64,000 nt of DNA, taken from contig NZ_CP012258.1 of NCBI RefSeq assembly GCF_001277175.1, forward strand, positions 65,778-129,777, in the 5' to 3' direction. The DNA comes from Cronobacter universalis NCTC 9529 (lineage in GTDB: Bacteria; Pseudomonadota; Gammaproteobacteria; Enterobacterales; Enterobacteriaceae). Below the pieces are notes generated by a model, which had not been told where the DNA came from, did not search any database, and worked only from the letters and a program-made list of their open reading frames with translations. The translations under genes and the position numbers were made by a program. Shown piece after piece: positions 1-8,419 of the stretch (position 1 is its first letter; every line of letters begins with the position of its first letter).

Positions 1-1529
1 CGCAGCGTGTAGGCAGTGTGAACCGTGGCGCCGTTCGCATCGGTGGCTGAAAGCGTCAGGGCGCTGTCGCCTGCCAAGCCCGGCGTGCCTTTCAGGATGC
101 CGTCCGAGAAGGTGAGCCCCGCGGGCAGCGAGCCGCTCAGCTGCCAGCGATATGGCGCAACGCCGCCGCTCACCGCGAATGTCTGCGATAAGGCCGTGCC
201 AACGGTGCCGGACGGGAGCGCGCCCGCAGCCGGGGTCATCGCGAGCGTGGCGGCAGGTGGCGCGCCGTTCGATACCACCAGCGTATAGGTTACAGTGGAA
301 GAAACGCCCGCGGCGTCCTGCGCGGTCAGCGAAATGCTGAAACTGCCTGACGTTGTAGGTGTACCGGAGAGCGCGCCGGTCGCGCTGTTGTGCGTGATGC
401 CTGCCGGCAGGCCATGCGCTGTCCAGGTATAAGGTGCCGTGCCGCCGGCAACGGAAACGTTCTGCGACCAGGCGCTGCCCACGGTGGCAGGCGCGAGCGC
501 GCCGCTGGCGGGCGATATCGTCACGGCAGCGGGCGCGGTAATGGTCAGCGATGCTGTGGCGTTCGCCGAGGTGCCCGCACTGTTGCTGGCGTTATACGTG
601 AAGCTGTCGCTGCCGCTATACCCGGCCAGCGGCGTGTACGTAACCGACGTCCCGGAGATAATCAGCGTGCCGTGCTGCGGCGCGGTAACCAGATTCACCG
701 CCGTCGCGGTGCCGCCGGAGAGCGCGAGCGCAATGGGGTTATCCTGACTGTTGGCCGCCACCTGCGCGCTGACGTTGCCCGCCACGGGCGTCTGCTCGTT
801 GCGCTGGATAACAACGCTGTAGTTTTTGGTGGTGCCATCTTCGGCGGTCACGATAATCGTGATGGTATTTACGCCCACGCTCAGGTTGACGGAGGGCGAT
901 GCGGAGCCGGAAGACACAACGTTGCCATTCACGGTGACGGTGGCGGCGGCGTGGGTCGTGACCGGCGTCAGCGTCACCGAAGTGACGGCGTAATCGACCG
1001 TCGCGTGGTAGCTGGTGGTGCCGGCCGAGAAGCCGGGCGAGAGCGCGCCGCCGGAAAACGAGAGCCCGCTCAGCGTGGCGTCTGAGGAGAGCGTGACTGC
1101 GGCGGTACAGGAGACGGTCACCGGGCTGATAAAGCCGTTGGCCGTTGATACTTTTAACCAGAGTCCGCCCGCAGTGAGCTGTGCGCCGGTCACCGTGGTG
1201 CTGAAACTCCCCGCATTGCCGTCTGAGCTGTAATGCACCAGATAATGCTGGGATAAGTCACGGGAATGCATGATAACGTTATCCGCATTCATTGGCGGGC
1301 CGCCTGCGCCCGCGCCGCTGTCGGTAAACGAGACGGTGAGGGTTTCATCTTCGCTGAAACTGCTGGCGTTGTACGTGCTGAGGCCAGAACTCACCGGGCT
1401 CGCCGCGTTCAGGGCCATACACGCCGATGAGAGCGCGCGGGCGGGCGATATCGTTATCGCAAAGAGTACGAGAAGCACAACGAAAAAAGTGACCGCTTTC
1501 AGCAGCCCGGAAACGTGACGCGCCATCAT
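1..1529 (-). CDS. Secreted Ig-like/cadherin-like repeat protein (5' part, cut by window edge)
   Basis: The reading frame starts at tandem ATG codons (1529 and 1526) and stays open to the window edge. The N-terminus is a basic stretch, a hydrophobic core (VTFFVVLLVLFAITI) and an ARA-type cleavage site near residue 31, so export is likely. Next comes a cadherin-like beta-sandwich module (LSGLSFSGGALSPGF), then a VCBS/cadherin-like module (AGYSGSDSFTYNASN) and at least two 'putative Ig' repeats (motif GLTFSDGILKGTPG). This architecture belongs to large surface or autotransporter-type proteins, but the C-terminus lies outside the window, so the anchoring mode is unknown. The ribosome-binding site is weak (gggtga directly before the ATGs). 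Confidence 0.75.
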   Translation of the reverse strand, partial: MMARHVSGLLKAVTFFVVLLVLFAITISPARALSSACMALNAASPVSSGLSTYNASSFSEDETLTVSFTDSGAGAGGPPMNADNVIMHSRDLSQHYLVHYSSDGNAGSFSTTVTGAQLTAGGLWLKVSTANGFISPVTVSCTAAVTLSSDATLSGLSFSGGALSPGFSAGTTSYHATVDYAVTSVTLTPVTTHAAATVTVNGNVVSSGSASPSVNLSVGVNTITIIVTAEDGTTKNYSVVIQRNEQTPVAGNVSAQVAANSQDNPIALALSGGTATAVNLVTAPQHGTLIISGTSVTYTPLAGYSGSDSFTYNASNSAGTSANATASLTITAPAAVTISPASGALAPATVGSAWSQNVSVAGGTAPYTWTAHGLPAGITHNSATGALSGTPTTSGSFSISLTAQDAAGVSSTVTYTLVVSNGAPPAATLAMTPAAGALPSGTVGTALSQTFAVSGGVAPYRWQLSGSLPAGLTFSDGILKGTPGLAGDSALTLSATDANGATVHTAYTL

Positions 1530-1650
1530 TCACCCGCAGTGAAATTATTAAAATGATCTGATTGTTACGCAGCGTAACATTGAGTGGGCGGTAACGATGG
1601 GCCGATATAACCAGGTTTTCAGGGACAATTAGCGGCGTAGCGGCAGAGGT

Positions 1651-1818
1651 TTACTCGGGATCTTTTTTCTGTTCGTCTTTTTTCAGGGGATCGCCTGCCG
1701 GCATGCGAAATAGCGGCTTGTGTTTAAGCGAAGGAATGGCGTTTCTTCCCTCAGGGGGCGGATTACGGGACGGCCAGTACAAAATAAGATCGGAAATCAG
1801 TTCCAGCAGATAATGCAT
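1651..1818 (-). CDS. Small uncharacterised protein, 55 residues
   Basis: A short frame encoding 55 residues (MHYLLELISDLILYWPSRNP...) is preceded by a strong Shine-Dalgarno sequence, GCAGGAGGGCGT before ATG, which is the main support. The first 15 residues form an amphipathic or hydrophobic helix; the rest is proline-rich and ends in a highly charged tail (KKDEQKKDPE). It is a single gene between the Ig-repeat protein and roxA. I do not recognise the family; a small membrane-associated protein is a reasonable guess. Confidence 0.55.
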   Translation of the reverse strand: MHYLLELISDLILYWPSRNPPPEGRNAIPSLKHKPLFRMPAGDPLKKDEQKKDPE

Positions 1819-1967
1819 ACGCCCTCCTGCGGTGAATAATGCTTTCCATCATAGCGAAAAACAGGGCGCATTGATAATGCGCGGATACGGCGCTTGACCC
1901 ATGACAAGGCGGCGCGCCGGTCACCCTTCATATAATCACGCCCTCAATTCTTCACGGATGTGATGCT

Positions 1968-3089
1968 ATGGCTTACCAACTCAACCTCAACTGGCCGGAA
2001 TTTTTAGAAAAATACTGGCAGAAAAAACCTGTCGTGCTGAAACAGGCGTTTGCGAATTTTATTGACCCGATCACGCCGGATGAGCTGGCCGGGCTGGCGA
2101 TGGAGCCGGAGGTCGACAGCCGTCTGGTGAGCCACAAAAACGGCAAATGGCACGCCAGCAACGGCCCGTTTGAGCATTTCGACGGGCTGGGTGAAACGGG
2201 CTGGTCGCTGCTGGCGCAGGCGGTTAACCACTGGCACGCGCCCTCCGCCGAACTGGTGCGACCGTTTCGCGTACTGCCGGACTGGCGCCTGGACGATTTA
2301 ATGATTTCATTTTCCGTACCGGGCGGCGGCGTCGGCCCGCATATCGACCAGTACGACGTGTTTATTATTCAGGGCATGGGTAGCCGCCGCTGGCGCGTGG
2401 GCGATAAGCTGCCGATGCGTCAGTTCTGCCCGCACCCGGCGCTGCTGCATGTCGACCCGTTCGAGCCGATTATCGATGAAGATCTCGAACCGGGGGATAT
2501 TCTCTATATTCCACCCGGATTCCCGCATGACGGCTTTACCCACGAAACGGCGCTGAACTACTCCGTCGGTTTTCGTGGGCCAAACGGGCGCGATTTGATC
2601 AGCAGCTTTGCGGATTATGCGCTGGAAAACGATCTGGGCGGCGAGCACTACAGCGACCCGGATCTGACCTGCCGCGACCATCCGGGCCGCGTTGAGGCGT
2701 ATGAGCTTGAGCGCATTCGCCAGATGATGCGGGCGATGATTAACCAGCCGGACGATTTTACCCGCTGGTTTGGCTCGTTCGTCACCACGCCGCGCCACGA
2801 GCTGGATATCGCCGCCGCCGAACCGCCTTACACGGCCGAAGAGGTGCGCGAGGCGCTGCTTGGCGGCGAAACGCTGACACGCCTTGCCGGCCTGCGGGTG
2901 CTGAACGTCAACGGCCGCTTTTTCATTAACAGCGAGCAGTACGACACCGTCGATCCGCGCGCGGCGGATGCGCTGTGCCGCTATACCGACATCAGCCAGA
3001 GTGAGCTTGGCGACGCGCTGCATCATCCGGCATTTATTGATGAGCTGACCGCGCTGATAAACCAGGGCTACTGGTTCTTCGACGAATAA
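1968..3089 (+). CDS. roxA: Ribosomal protein uL16 arginine hydroxylase (JmjC dioxygenase)
   Basis: The 373-residue product matches RoxA/YcfD, the 2-oxoglutarate/Fe(II) oxygenase that hydroxylates an arginine of ribosomal protein L16 (uL16). The JmjC iron ligands are visible as HID (H125, D127) and H187 in the segment PPGFPHDGF, the positions known for the E. coli enzyme. The C-terminal third forms the dimerisation and winged-helix region typical of ROX proteins. Length is normal for the family. The start ATG follows a short AT-rich leader (ttcacggatgtgatgct) with no strong Shine-Dalgarno sequence. It is transcribed alone, with a hairpin just after the stop. Confidence 0.95.
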   Translation: MAYQLNLNWPEFLEKYWQKKPVVLKQAFANFIDPITPDELAGLAMEPEVDSRLVSHKNGKWHASNGPFEHFDGLGETGWSLLAQAVNHWHAPSAELVRPFRVLPDWRLDDLMISFSVPGGGVGPHIDQYDVFIIQGMGSRRWRVGDKLPMRQFCPHPALLHVDPFEPIIDEDLEPGDILYIPPGFPHDGFTHETALNYSVGFRGPNGRDLISSFADYALENDLGGEHYSDPDLTCRDHPGRVEAYELERIRQMMRAMINQPDDFTRWFGSFVTTPRHELDIAAAEPPYTAEEVREALLGGETLTRLAGLRVLNVNGRFFINSEQYDTVDPRAADALCRYTDISQSELGDALHHPAFIDELTALINQGYWFFDE

Positions 3090-3103
3090 TATTTTCCCTC
3101 ACG

Positions 3104-3126
3104 GCCTTCGTCTCTCGCGAAGGCCA
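3104..3126 (+). terminator. Hairpin after roxA, possible terminator
   Basis: GGCCTTCG (3104-3111) pairs with CGAAGGCC (3119-3126) across a 7-nt loop. The following aattctgttt is only weakly U-rich, so termination may be partial. Confidence 0.5.
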
Positions 3127-3269
3127 ATTCTGTTTATCAATAAACCGGGCAGTCGTTAATAAAATAGTGACTGGCGATTTGACCTGATCCATACATTGCG
3201 GTTTTCACTCTTAAATTAATTTGCCCCTGTAAATTCATCTTCAGTAAACCACGCGCCAGAATCGAAAGC

Positions 3270-3329
3270 TAAACGCTCTGTAAACTGAATGCCGTTAGGC
3301 GTTTACTTTAAGCGGCGCCGTTTTATACT
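3270..3329 (+). promoter_or_regulatory. PhoP box (reverse orientation) and -10 element for mgtB
   Basis: On the minus strand, AGTTTA-5 nt-CGTTTA (3286-3270) forms the two half-sites 11 bp apart that define a PhoP box (consensus TGTTTA-N5-TGTTTA). A -10 element TATACT lies at 3324-3329, about 37 bp beyond the box, pointing toward mgtB. PhoP/PhoQ activation at low Mg2+ is known for mgtA and mgtCB promoters in enterobacteria; its use here is inferred from these motifs. Confidence 0.6.
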
Positions 3330-3335
3330 GCGGGA

Positions 3336-3675
3336 AAATTATTGATGGAGATTCCCCTTCTGAACAGCGATACCGGATTTTATTAACGGGCAAACTCGCG
3401 ACAACCCCTGCGCTGTTTGCCTCTCATGGCGGGCAGCAATGCTTTATTTCATCTGATTGCACCCCGAGCCTTTATCCTTTTTTATTAAGGAGTGCTTACC
3501 TATGTTTTTTATTCACACAGCCCTGTTTCCTCCGCCTCTGCGTTAATTCCTTTCTGTTTTTAACAATATGCTTTAGCACGCCTTTACTTTTTTAAAGGTG
3601 AAACTGCGTGCGCGTTTTAAAACCTGCGGTAAGACGCCGGCGCGTTTTGCCGCACCCTGAATAACAGGTGCCGGT
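3336..3675 (+). promoter_or_regulatory. Long mgtB leader with upstream peptides and hairpins, candidate Mg2+/proline-responsive leader
   Basis: About 340 nt separate the predicted transcription start from mgtB. The leader holds a possible 13-codon reading frame at 3345-3386 and the better supported tri-proline peptide at 3502-3546. Two stem-loops follow. One contains CCTTTA/TAAAGG inside GCACGC/GCGTGC (about 3572-3615). The other runs GCGG...CCGC just before the gene (about 3625-3652). This resembles the leader logic of Salmonella mgtA and mgtCBR, where peptide translation sets transcription elongation, but the folding has not been computed. Confidence 0.5.
3502..3546 (+). CDS. Proline-codon leader peptide, 14 residues
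   Basis: The peptide MFFIHTALFPPPLR has a good Shine-Dalgarno sequence (taaggag, 9 nt before ATG) and three consecutive proline codons (CCT CCG CCT) near its end, placed 130 nt before mgtB. It parallels the MgtL and MgtP leader peptides of enterobacterial Mg2+ transporter genes, in which ribosome stalling at proline codons promotes expression of the transporter. Its sequence is not one I can match directly, so the role is inferred from position and composition. Confidence 0.55.
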   Translation: MFFIHTALFPPPLR

Positions 3676-6390
3676 ATGGCAAAGCTCAATTCCAGAAACA
3701 TGAATAACGCCGCAAAAAAACAGGCGGCGACGTTTTGCATCGAAACGGCGTCAGCGGAGCGCCACCAGGAGACATTAGCGCGGCTGGAAAGCAGCGAAAA
3801 AGGGCTGCTGGAAAAAGAGGCGCAGGCGCGCCTTGCCGCTTACGGCCCGAATGAAGTGGCGCATGACAACGCGCCGCCTGCGCTGGTGCAGCTGCTCCAG
3901 GCGTTCAATAACCCGTTTATCTATGTGCTGATGGCGCTGGCGCTGATCAGCTTCTTTACCGATTACTGGTATCCGCTGCGCGCAGGGCAGGAGACCGATC
4001 TGACCGGCGTGATTATCATCGTCACGATGGTGATGCTGAGCGGCCTGCTGCGCTTCTGGCAGGAGTTTCGCACCAATAAAGCGGCGCAGGCGCTGAAGTC
4101 GATGGTAAGCACCACGGCGACGGTGCTGCGCCGTACCGTCAGCAACCGCGACGGCGAGAAGCGCGAAATCCCGGTCGAAGATCTGGTGCCGGGCGATATC
4201 GTGTACCTCTCGGCAGGCGATCTCATCCCGGCGGATTTACGGCTTATCGCCTCACGGGATCTGTTCATCAGCCAGGCGATACTGAGCGGCGAGTCGCTGC
4301 CGGTGGAGAAATATGACGTCACCGGCCATGTGCAGGGTAAAGGCGCCGCCGCAGATGATATTCCCGACGACAACGCCAGCCTGCTGGAGCGGGGCAATAT
4401 CTGCCTGATGGGCACCAATGTCGCGAGCGGAACCGCCTGCGGCGTGGTGGTGGCGACCGGCGCGAAAACGTATTTCGGATCGCTTGCGAAATCGCTTGTC
4501 GGCAACCGCACCCAGACGGCTTTTGATAAAGGCGTGAACAGCGTCAGCTGGCTGCTGATCCGCTTTATGCTGGTGATGGTGCCGGTAGTGCTGCTCATTA
4601 ACGGCTTCACCAAAGGCGACTGGCTGGACGCCACGTTTTTCGCGCTGGCCGTCGCGGTGGGCCTGACGCCTGAAATGCTGCCGATGATTGTCAGCTCTAA
4701 TCTGGCGAAGGGCGCCATTGTCATGGCCCGTCGCAAGGTGATTGTAAAGCGCCTGAACGCCATACAGAATTTCGGCGCGATGGATGTGCTCTGCACCGAT
4801 AAAACCGGCACGCTTACCCTGGACACCATCGTTCTGGAAAAACATCTGGACTGCCACGGCCGCGACAGTCTGCATGTGCTGTCACTCGCCTGGCTGAACA
4901 GCGTCAACCTGAGCGGCTCGCGAAACCTGATGGACCAGGCGGTGCTGGCCTCCGGGCAGGCCACGCTTCCGGCGTCGGTGCACACCGGCTATTTCAAGAT
5001 AGACGAACTGCCGTTTGATTTTGTGCGCCGCCGCGTCTCTGTGGTCGTGGAGCGCTATGGCGAGCATCAGCAGACGCTTATCTGCAAGGGCGCCGTTGAA
5101 GAGATGCTCTCTGTTTCGACGCATATTCGCGAGGGCGACACGGTTTATGCGCTCGATGACGCGCGCCGCGACGCGTACCTGCGCTTAACGCGTCAGTACA
5201 ATGCGCGGGGCTTCCGGGTGCTGGTGGTGGCGACCCGCGAACTGCCACAGACAGGGCTGGATCATCCGCTCTGCGTGGCGGACGAAAACGGGCTGATTAT
5301 CGAAGGGATGCTGACATTTCTCGACCCGCCGAAAGCGAGCGCGGCGCAGGCGATCGCTGCGCTCCATGAGCACGGCGTGACCGTGAAAGTCCTTACCGGC
5401 GATAACCCCCTGGTGGCGGCCTGTATCTGCGAGGAGGTGGGGATCGCCCGTCGCGAGACCCTCACAGGCGATCAAATTGACGACATGGACGAGACGCAGC
5501 TTGCTGAGGCGGTTGAGCGCTGCGCGATTTTCGCGAAGCTGACGCCGCTGCAGAAATCCCGCATTCTGCGGGCGCTGCAAAATAACGGTCACACGGTCGG
5601 GTTTCTGGGCGACGGCATTAATGATGCGCCCGCCCTGCGGGATGCGGATGTCGGGATTTCAGTCGACAGCGCGGCGGATATCGCCAAAGAGTCGTCGGAC
5701 ATCATTTTGCTGGAAAAAGATCTGATGGTGCTGGAGCAGGGGGTGCTGACCGGGCGCGAGACCTTCGGCAATATCATCAAATACCTGAACATGACCGCCA
5801 GCTCTAACTTCGGCAATGTCTTTTCGGTGCTGGTGGCGAGCGCGTTTCTGCCGTTCCTGCCGATGCTGGCCATTCATCTGCTGGTGCAGAACCTGATGTA
5901 CGACATTTCGCAGCTTTCGCTGCCGTGGGATCGCATGGATAAGGAGTTTCTGCGTCAGCCGCGTAAATGGGATGCGCAGAATATTAAGCGCTTTATGATC
6001 TGGATGGGGCCGACCTCGTCGCTGTTCGATATGGCGACCTTTGCGGTGATGTGGTTTGTGTTTGCCGCCAACTCGCCCGCGGCGCAGTCGCTCTTTCAGT
6101 CCGGCTGGTTTGTGGAGGGCCTGCTGTCGCAGACGCTGGTGGTGCATATGCTGCGTACCCGGAAAATCCCGTTTATCCAGAGCCGCGCCGCGCTGCCGGT
6201 GCTGATAACCACAGGGATCGTGATGGCGATCGGCATCGCCATTCCGTTCTCGCCGCTCGGCCATATGATTGGCCTGGTGCCGCTGCCGTGGGCGTATTTC
6301 CCGTGGCTGGCGGGGATTCTTTTCACCTATTGCGTGGTCGTGCAGGCCATGAAACGGTTGTACATCCGCAAATTCGGACAGTGGTTCTGA
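3676..6390 (+). CDS. mgtB: Mg2+-importing P-type ATPase, MgtB type
   Basis: The 904-residue protein is a P3B ATPase that imports Mg2+ across the inner membrane. Visible features are the N-terminal cation-ATPase domain, the TGES-equivalent SGESLPVEKYD, the transmembrane VGLTPEMLP segment, the phosphorylation motif DKTGTLT, the nucleotide-domain KGAVEE, the hinge GDGINDAPALRDAD and a C-terminal membrane block with ASSNFGNVFS. Sequence details such as ALVQLLQAFNNPFIYVLM and the end FGQWF resemble MgtB of Salmonella more than MgtA. No mgtC lies upstream, which differs from the mgtCBR arrangement. The start ATG is preceded by aacaggtgccggt; a downstream ATG at codon 9 is possible. It is likely under PhoP and leader control. 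Confidence 0.92.
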   Translation: MAKLNSRNMNNAAKKQAATFCIETASAERHQETLARLESSEKGLLEKEAQARLAAYGPNEVAHDNAPPALVQLLQAFNNPFIYVLMALALISFFTDYWYPLRAGQETDLTGVIIIVTMVMLSGLLRFWQEFRTNKAAQALKSMVSTTATVLRRTVSNRDGEKREIPVEDLVPGDIVYLSAGDLIPADLRLIASRDLFISQAILSGESLPVEKYDVTGHVQGKGAAADDIPDDNASLLERGNICLMGTNVASGTACGVVVATGAKTYFGSLAKSLVGNRTQTAFDKGVNSVSWLLIRFMLVMVPVVLLINGFTKGDWLDATFFALAVAVGLTPEMLPMIVSSNLAKGAIVMARRKVIVKRLNAIQNFGAMDVLCTDKTGTLTLDTIVLEKHLDCHGRDSLHVLSLAWLNSVNLSGSRNLMDQAVLASGQATLPASVHTGYFKIDELPFDFVRRRVSVVVERYGEHQQTLICKGAVEEMLSVSTHIREGDTVYALDDARRDAYLRLTRQYNARGFRVLVVATRELPQTGLDHPLCVADENGLIIEGMLTFLDPPKASAAQAIAALHEHGVTVKVLTGDNPLVAACICEEVGIARRETLTGDQIDDMDETQLAEAVERCAIFAKLTPLQKSRILRALQNNGHTVGFLGDGINDAPALRDADVGISVDSAADIAKESSDIILLEKDLMVLEQGVLTGRETFGNIIKYLNMTASSNFGNVFSVLVASAFLPFLPMLAIHLLVQNLMYDISQLSLPWDRMDKEFLRQPRKWDAQNIKRFMIWMGPTSSLFDMATFAVMWFVFAANSPAAQSLFQSGWFVEGLLSQTLVVHMLRTRKIPFIQSRAALPVLITTGIVMAIGIAIPFSPLGHMIGLVPLPWAYFPWLAGILFTYCVVVQAMKRLYIRKFGQWF

Positions 6391-6403
6391 CCTATCAACC
6401 AAC

Positions 6404-6427
6404 AAAGGGGCCCTGGCCCCTTTGTCG
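6404..6427 (+). terminator. Intrinsic terminator after mgtB
   Basis: AAAGGGGCC (6404-6412) pairs with GGCCCCTTT (6415-6423). The stem itself supplies the U-rich end (cccctttgtcgtt). Confidence 0.75.
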
Positions 6428-6596
6428 TTATCCGCGCGTCGTTGCGTTTATTTACGTTTTATCTCCCGCGAACTTCGAATTCAGCGCCTGATTTCTATAT
6501 CATTCAGCCCCTGTTTGCGCCCTGTGCGTTTTCTCTTAACCGGCCTGCGAAAACGGCTTCGGTACATTCTTAATCCATTAAGCTGAAATATAAACA

Positions 6597-7853
6597 ATGA
6601 CAATATCAACCACCACGGACAGCGGCCTGCCGGCCCGTACCGCCTGGACATTCAGAGATACCCTCTGGATGCTGGGCGTCTACGGCGCCACCGTCGGCGC
6701 GGGAACCCTGTTTCTTCCTGTTGAAATCGGCACGCGCGGCCCGCTGGTTTTTCTTCTGCTGCTGGTGCTGGGCATTCCCCTCTCGCTGGTGCCGCATGTC
6801 CTGATCTGCCGCGTGTTTATGCGCGACAACCAGCCGGATGACGGCACGCTGCCACTGTTTGGCGCGTTTTTCGGCGCGAAGGGCAGAGCGGCAATTCGAG
6901 TTTTCTTCTGCGTCGCGCATTTTCCGGTCACGCTGGTTTATGCCATCTCACTGGTCAACGCGCTCTCAGATTATCTGGTCAATCGCCTGCATGTCGCCCC
7001 GGTGAACCGCGCGCTGCTGGCGTTTATCGTGGTGGCGGGACTCTTCCTGGCGCTCAGTAAAGGCCGCGATAAAGTGGTCAGCATGATGGGCGCGCTGGCG
7101 CTGCCGTTTGCGCTGTCGCTGCTGCTGATAGCGGTTATCCAGATCCCCGCCTGGAGCCTGGCGAATTTCAGCCTGCCGCTGATCCCGGCAGGCGAGCCTG
7201 CGGGTGACGCGTTTAAAAATATCTGGCTGACGCTGCCGCTTATCTCCTTCGCGCTCTGCTCCGCGCCGCTGATTGCGCCGCTGGCGTCGTACTATCGTGA
7301 AAGCGGCCACGGCGGCGAAGTGAAATCGGTGCGGGTGGTACGTGTGGCGTATGCGCTGATTATTTTCAGCATCGTGTTCTTTGTGCTGAGCTGTCTTCTG
7401 GCGAATCCGCCGGCCGTCTTTGCCAGAGCGAAAGCGGAAAACCTCAATATGCTCTCGGTGATGCAGAGCCAGGGCGGCCTGGATCTGCTGTTTATCCTCG
7501 CGCCGTTTATCGCCATCGTCGGGATGACCAAATCGTTCCTCGGCGTGTGCCTGCCGGTGGCGGAAACCATCACGGCGCTGGTGGCCGAGCGCGCTGGCAT
7601 GAAGAAACATGCGAAGACGCTCGCGTTCCTGGCGATGTTTGTGGTGACATTTGGCGTGGTGGATCTTAACCCGGACGTGATCACGCTGATTGAAACCGTC
7701 TGCGGGCCGCTGACCGCCATCTTCCTGTTCCTGATCCCGACGTACCTGATTTACACCCGCGATGCGCTGCGCTCGCTGCGCGGCCCTACGGCTATCGTGG
7801 TGGCCACCGGCGGCCTGTTGACGGTTTCCGCGCTGCTTTACAGTACGTTCTGA
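6597..7853 (+). CDS. HAAAP-family amino-acid permease (serine/threonine type)
   Basis: The 418-residue, 11-12 helix membrane protein belongs to the hydroxy/aromatic amino-acid permease family that includes SdaC and TdcC. These symporters carry serine or threonine into the cell. The N-terminal family signature GVYGATVGAGTLFLP, where the broken first helix binds substrate, is present, followed by the LPLISFALCSAPLIAPL segment in the middle. It is a little shorter than SdaC. The start has only a weak ribosome-binding site (ctgaaatataaaca). It is monocistronic between two terminators. The exact substrate cannot be read from sequence. Confidence 0.8.
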   Translation: MTISTTTDSGLPARTAWTFRDTLWMLGVYGATVGAGTLFLPVEIGTRGPLVFLLLLVLGIPLSLVPHVLICRVFMRDNQPDDGTLPLFGAFFGAKGRAAIRVFFCVAHFPVTLVYAISLVNALSDYLVNRLHVAPVNRALLAFIVVAGLFLALSKGRDKVVSMMGALALPFALSLLLIAVIQIPAWSLANFSLPLIPAGEPAGDAFKNIWLTLPLISFALCSAPLIAPLASYYRESGHGGEVKSVRVVRVAYALIIFSIVFFVLSCLLANPPAVFARAKAENLNMLSVMQSQGGLDLLFILAPFIAIVGMTKSFLGVCLPVAETITALVAERAGMKKHAKTLAFLAMFVVTFGVVDLNPDVITLIETVCGPLTAIFLFLIPTYLIYTRDALRSLRGPTAIVVATGGLLTVSALLYSTF

Positions 7854-7882
7854 TACCGCGCTTTTGCCTTCTTTCCTCTGAC

Positions 7883-7906
7883 AACCCTGCTCCGGCAGGG
7901 TTTTTT
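7883..7906 (+). terminator. Intrinsic terminator after the permease gene
   Basis: AACCCTGC-TCCG-GCAGGGTT is followed by TTTT (7901-7906): a 6-8 bp GC-rich stem with a tetraloop and U-tract. Confidence 0.9.
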
Positions 7907-8419
7907 CCGTTTGGCGCACGTTGCCGTTTACGTCGACATGAATCACTTTAAAAAAATAACCGAACAAATTACCTCTTTATTGTGGTAATTAATACTAAGG
8001 AAAATCTTAATTCAACGCTTCAGGGTATGAGGAATAACTTATTTATCGATAAATATTTCGACAGTTGACGACATTAAGATTTTTGCCTATCTTCACACTT
8101 AATTAAATTTTAGCACCGCTTAACTATTAATGGTTTCTGATGTTAAGCGCGCCACACTTTCTTGTTATGTCTGAAAGGCGGCGTGAGATCCAGAAACATA
8201 ACGGGGTAGTCAACGAGACGCTGTTGTAATCGTAACGTGCAGAAAGAAAAGATAAAAACGCCGGGATGTGACTCCCGCGGCGTCGGGTAAGCCGTGCCCG
8301 TTAACTGACATCACTATTATTCCCGTGCCCATTTTACCGCAGCGTTATTCAACGCCTTTTTCAGCGATGAATGAGGGCGGGATTATTACATTCGTAATTA
8401 CACGCTTAAGGAAAATAAA
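7907..8419. other. Non-coding interval before the AAA gene
   Basis: About 510 bp without a convincing gene. The first 200 bp are AT-rich (7960-8130). The region also holds a minus-strand terminator-like hairpin (8252-8282). The AAA gene's ribosome-binding site, taaggaaaataaa, lies at the right end. A short minus-strand frame starting near 8330 overlaps the hairpin and has no supporting Shine-Dalgarno sequence. Confidence 0.5.
8252..8282 (-). terminator. Minus-strand intrinsic terminator with no known gene upstream
   Basis: On the minus strand, GGCG and TCCC pair around the loop GTCACA (the stem carries a 2-nt bulge) and run directly into TTTTTATC. No annotated minus-strand gene ends here, so it may close a small RNA transcribed from the 8290-8420 region. 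Confidence 0.5.

Noticed and set aside
390..1085. 231-codon plus-strand frame opposite the Ig-repeat gene
   Set aside because: Its glycine/arginine-rich translation is the reverse-frame image of the repeat protein, whose minus-strand frame has recognisable domains.
2307..3026. 239-codon minus-strand frame across roxA
   Set aside because: It is the antisense shadow of a GC-rich conserved gene, with an arginine/alanine/glutamine-rich composition.
3676..6390. Naming the Mg2+ ATPase mgtA
   Set aside because: Several stretches and the FGQWF end fit MgtB better than MgtA, although both belong to the same family.
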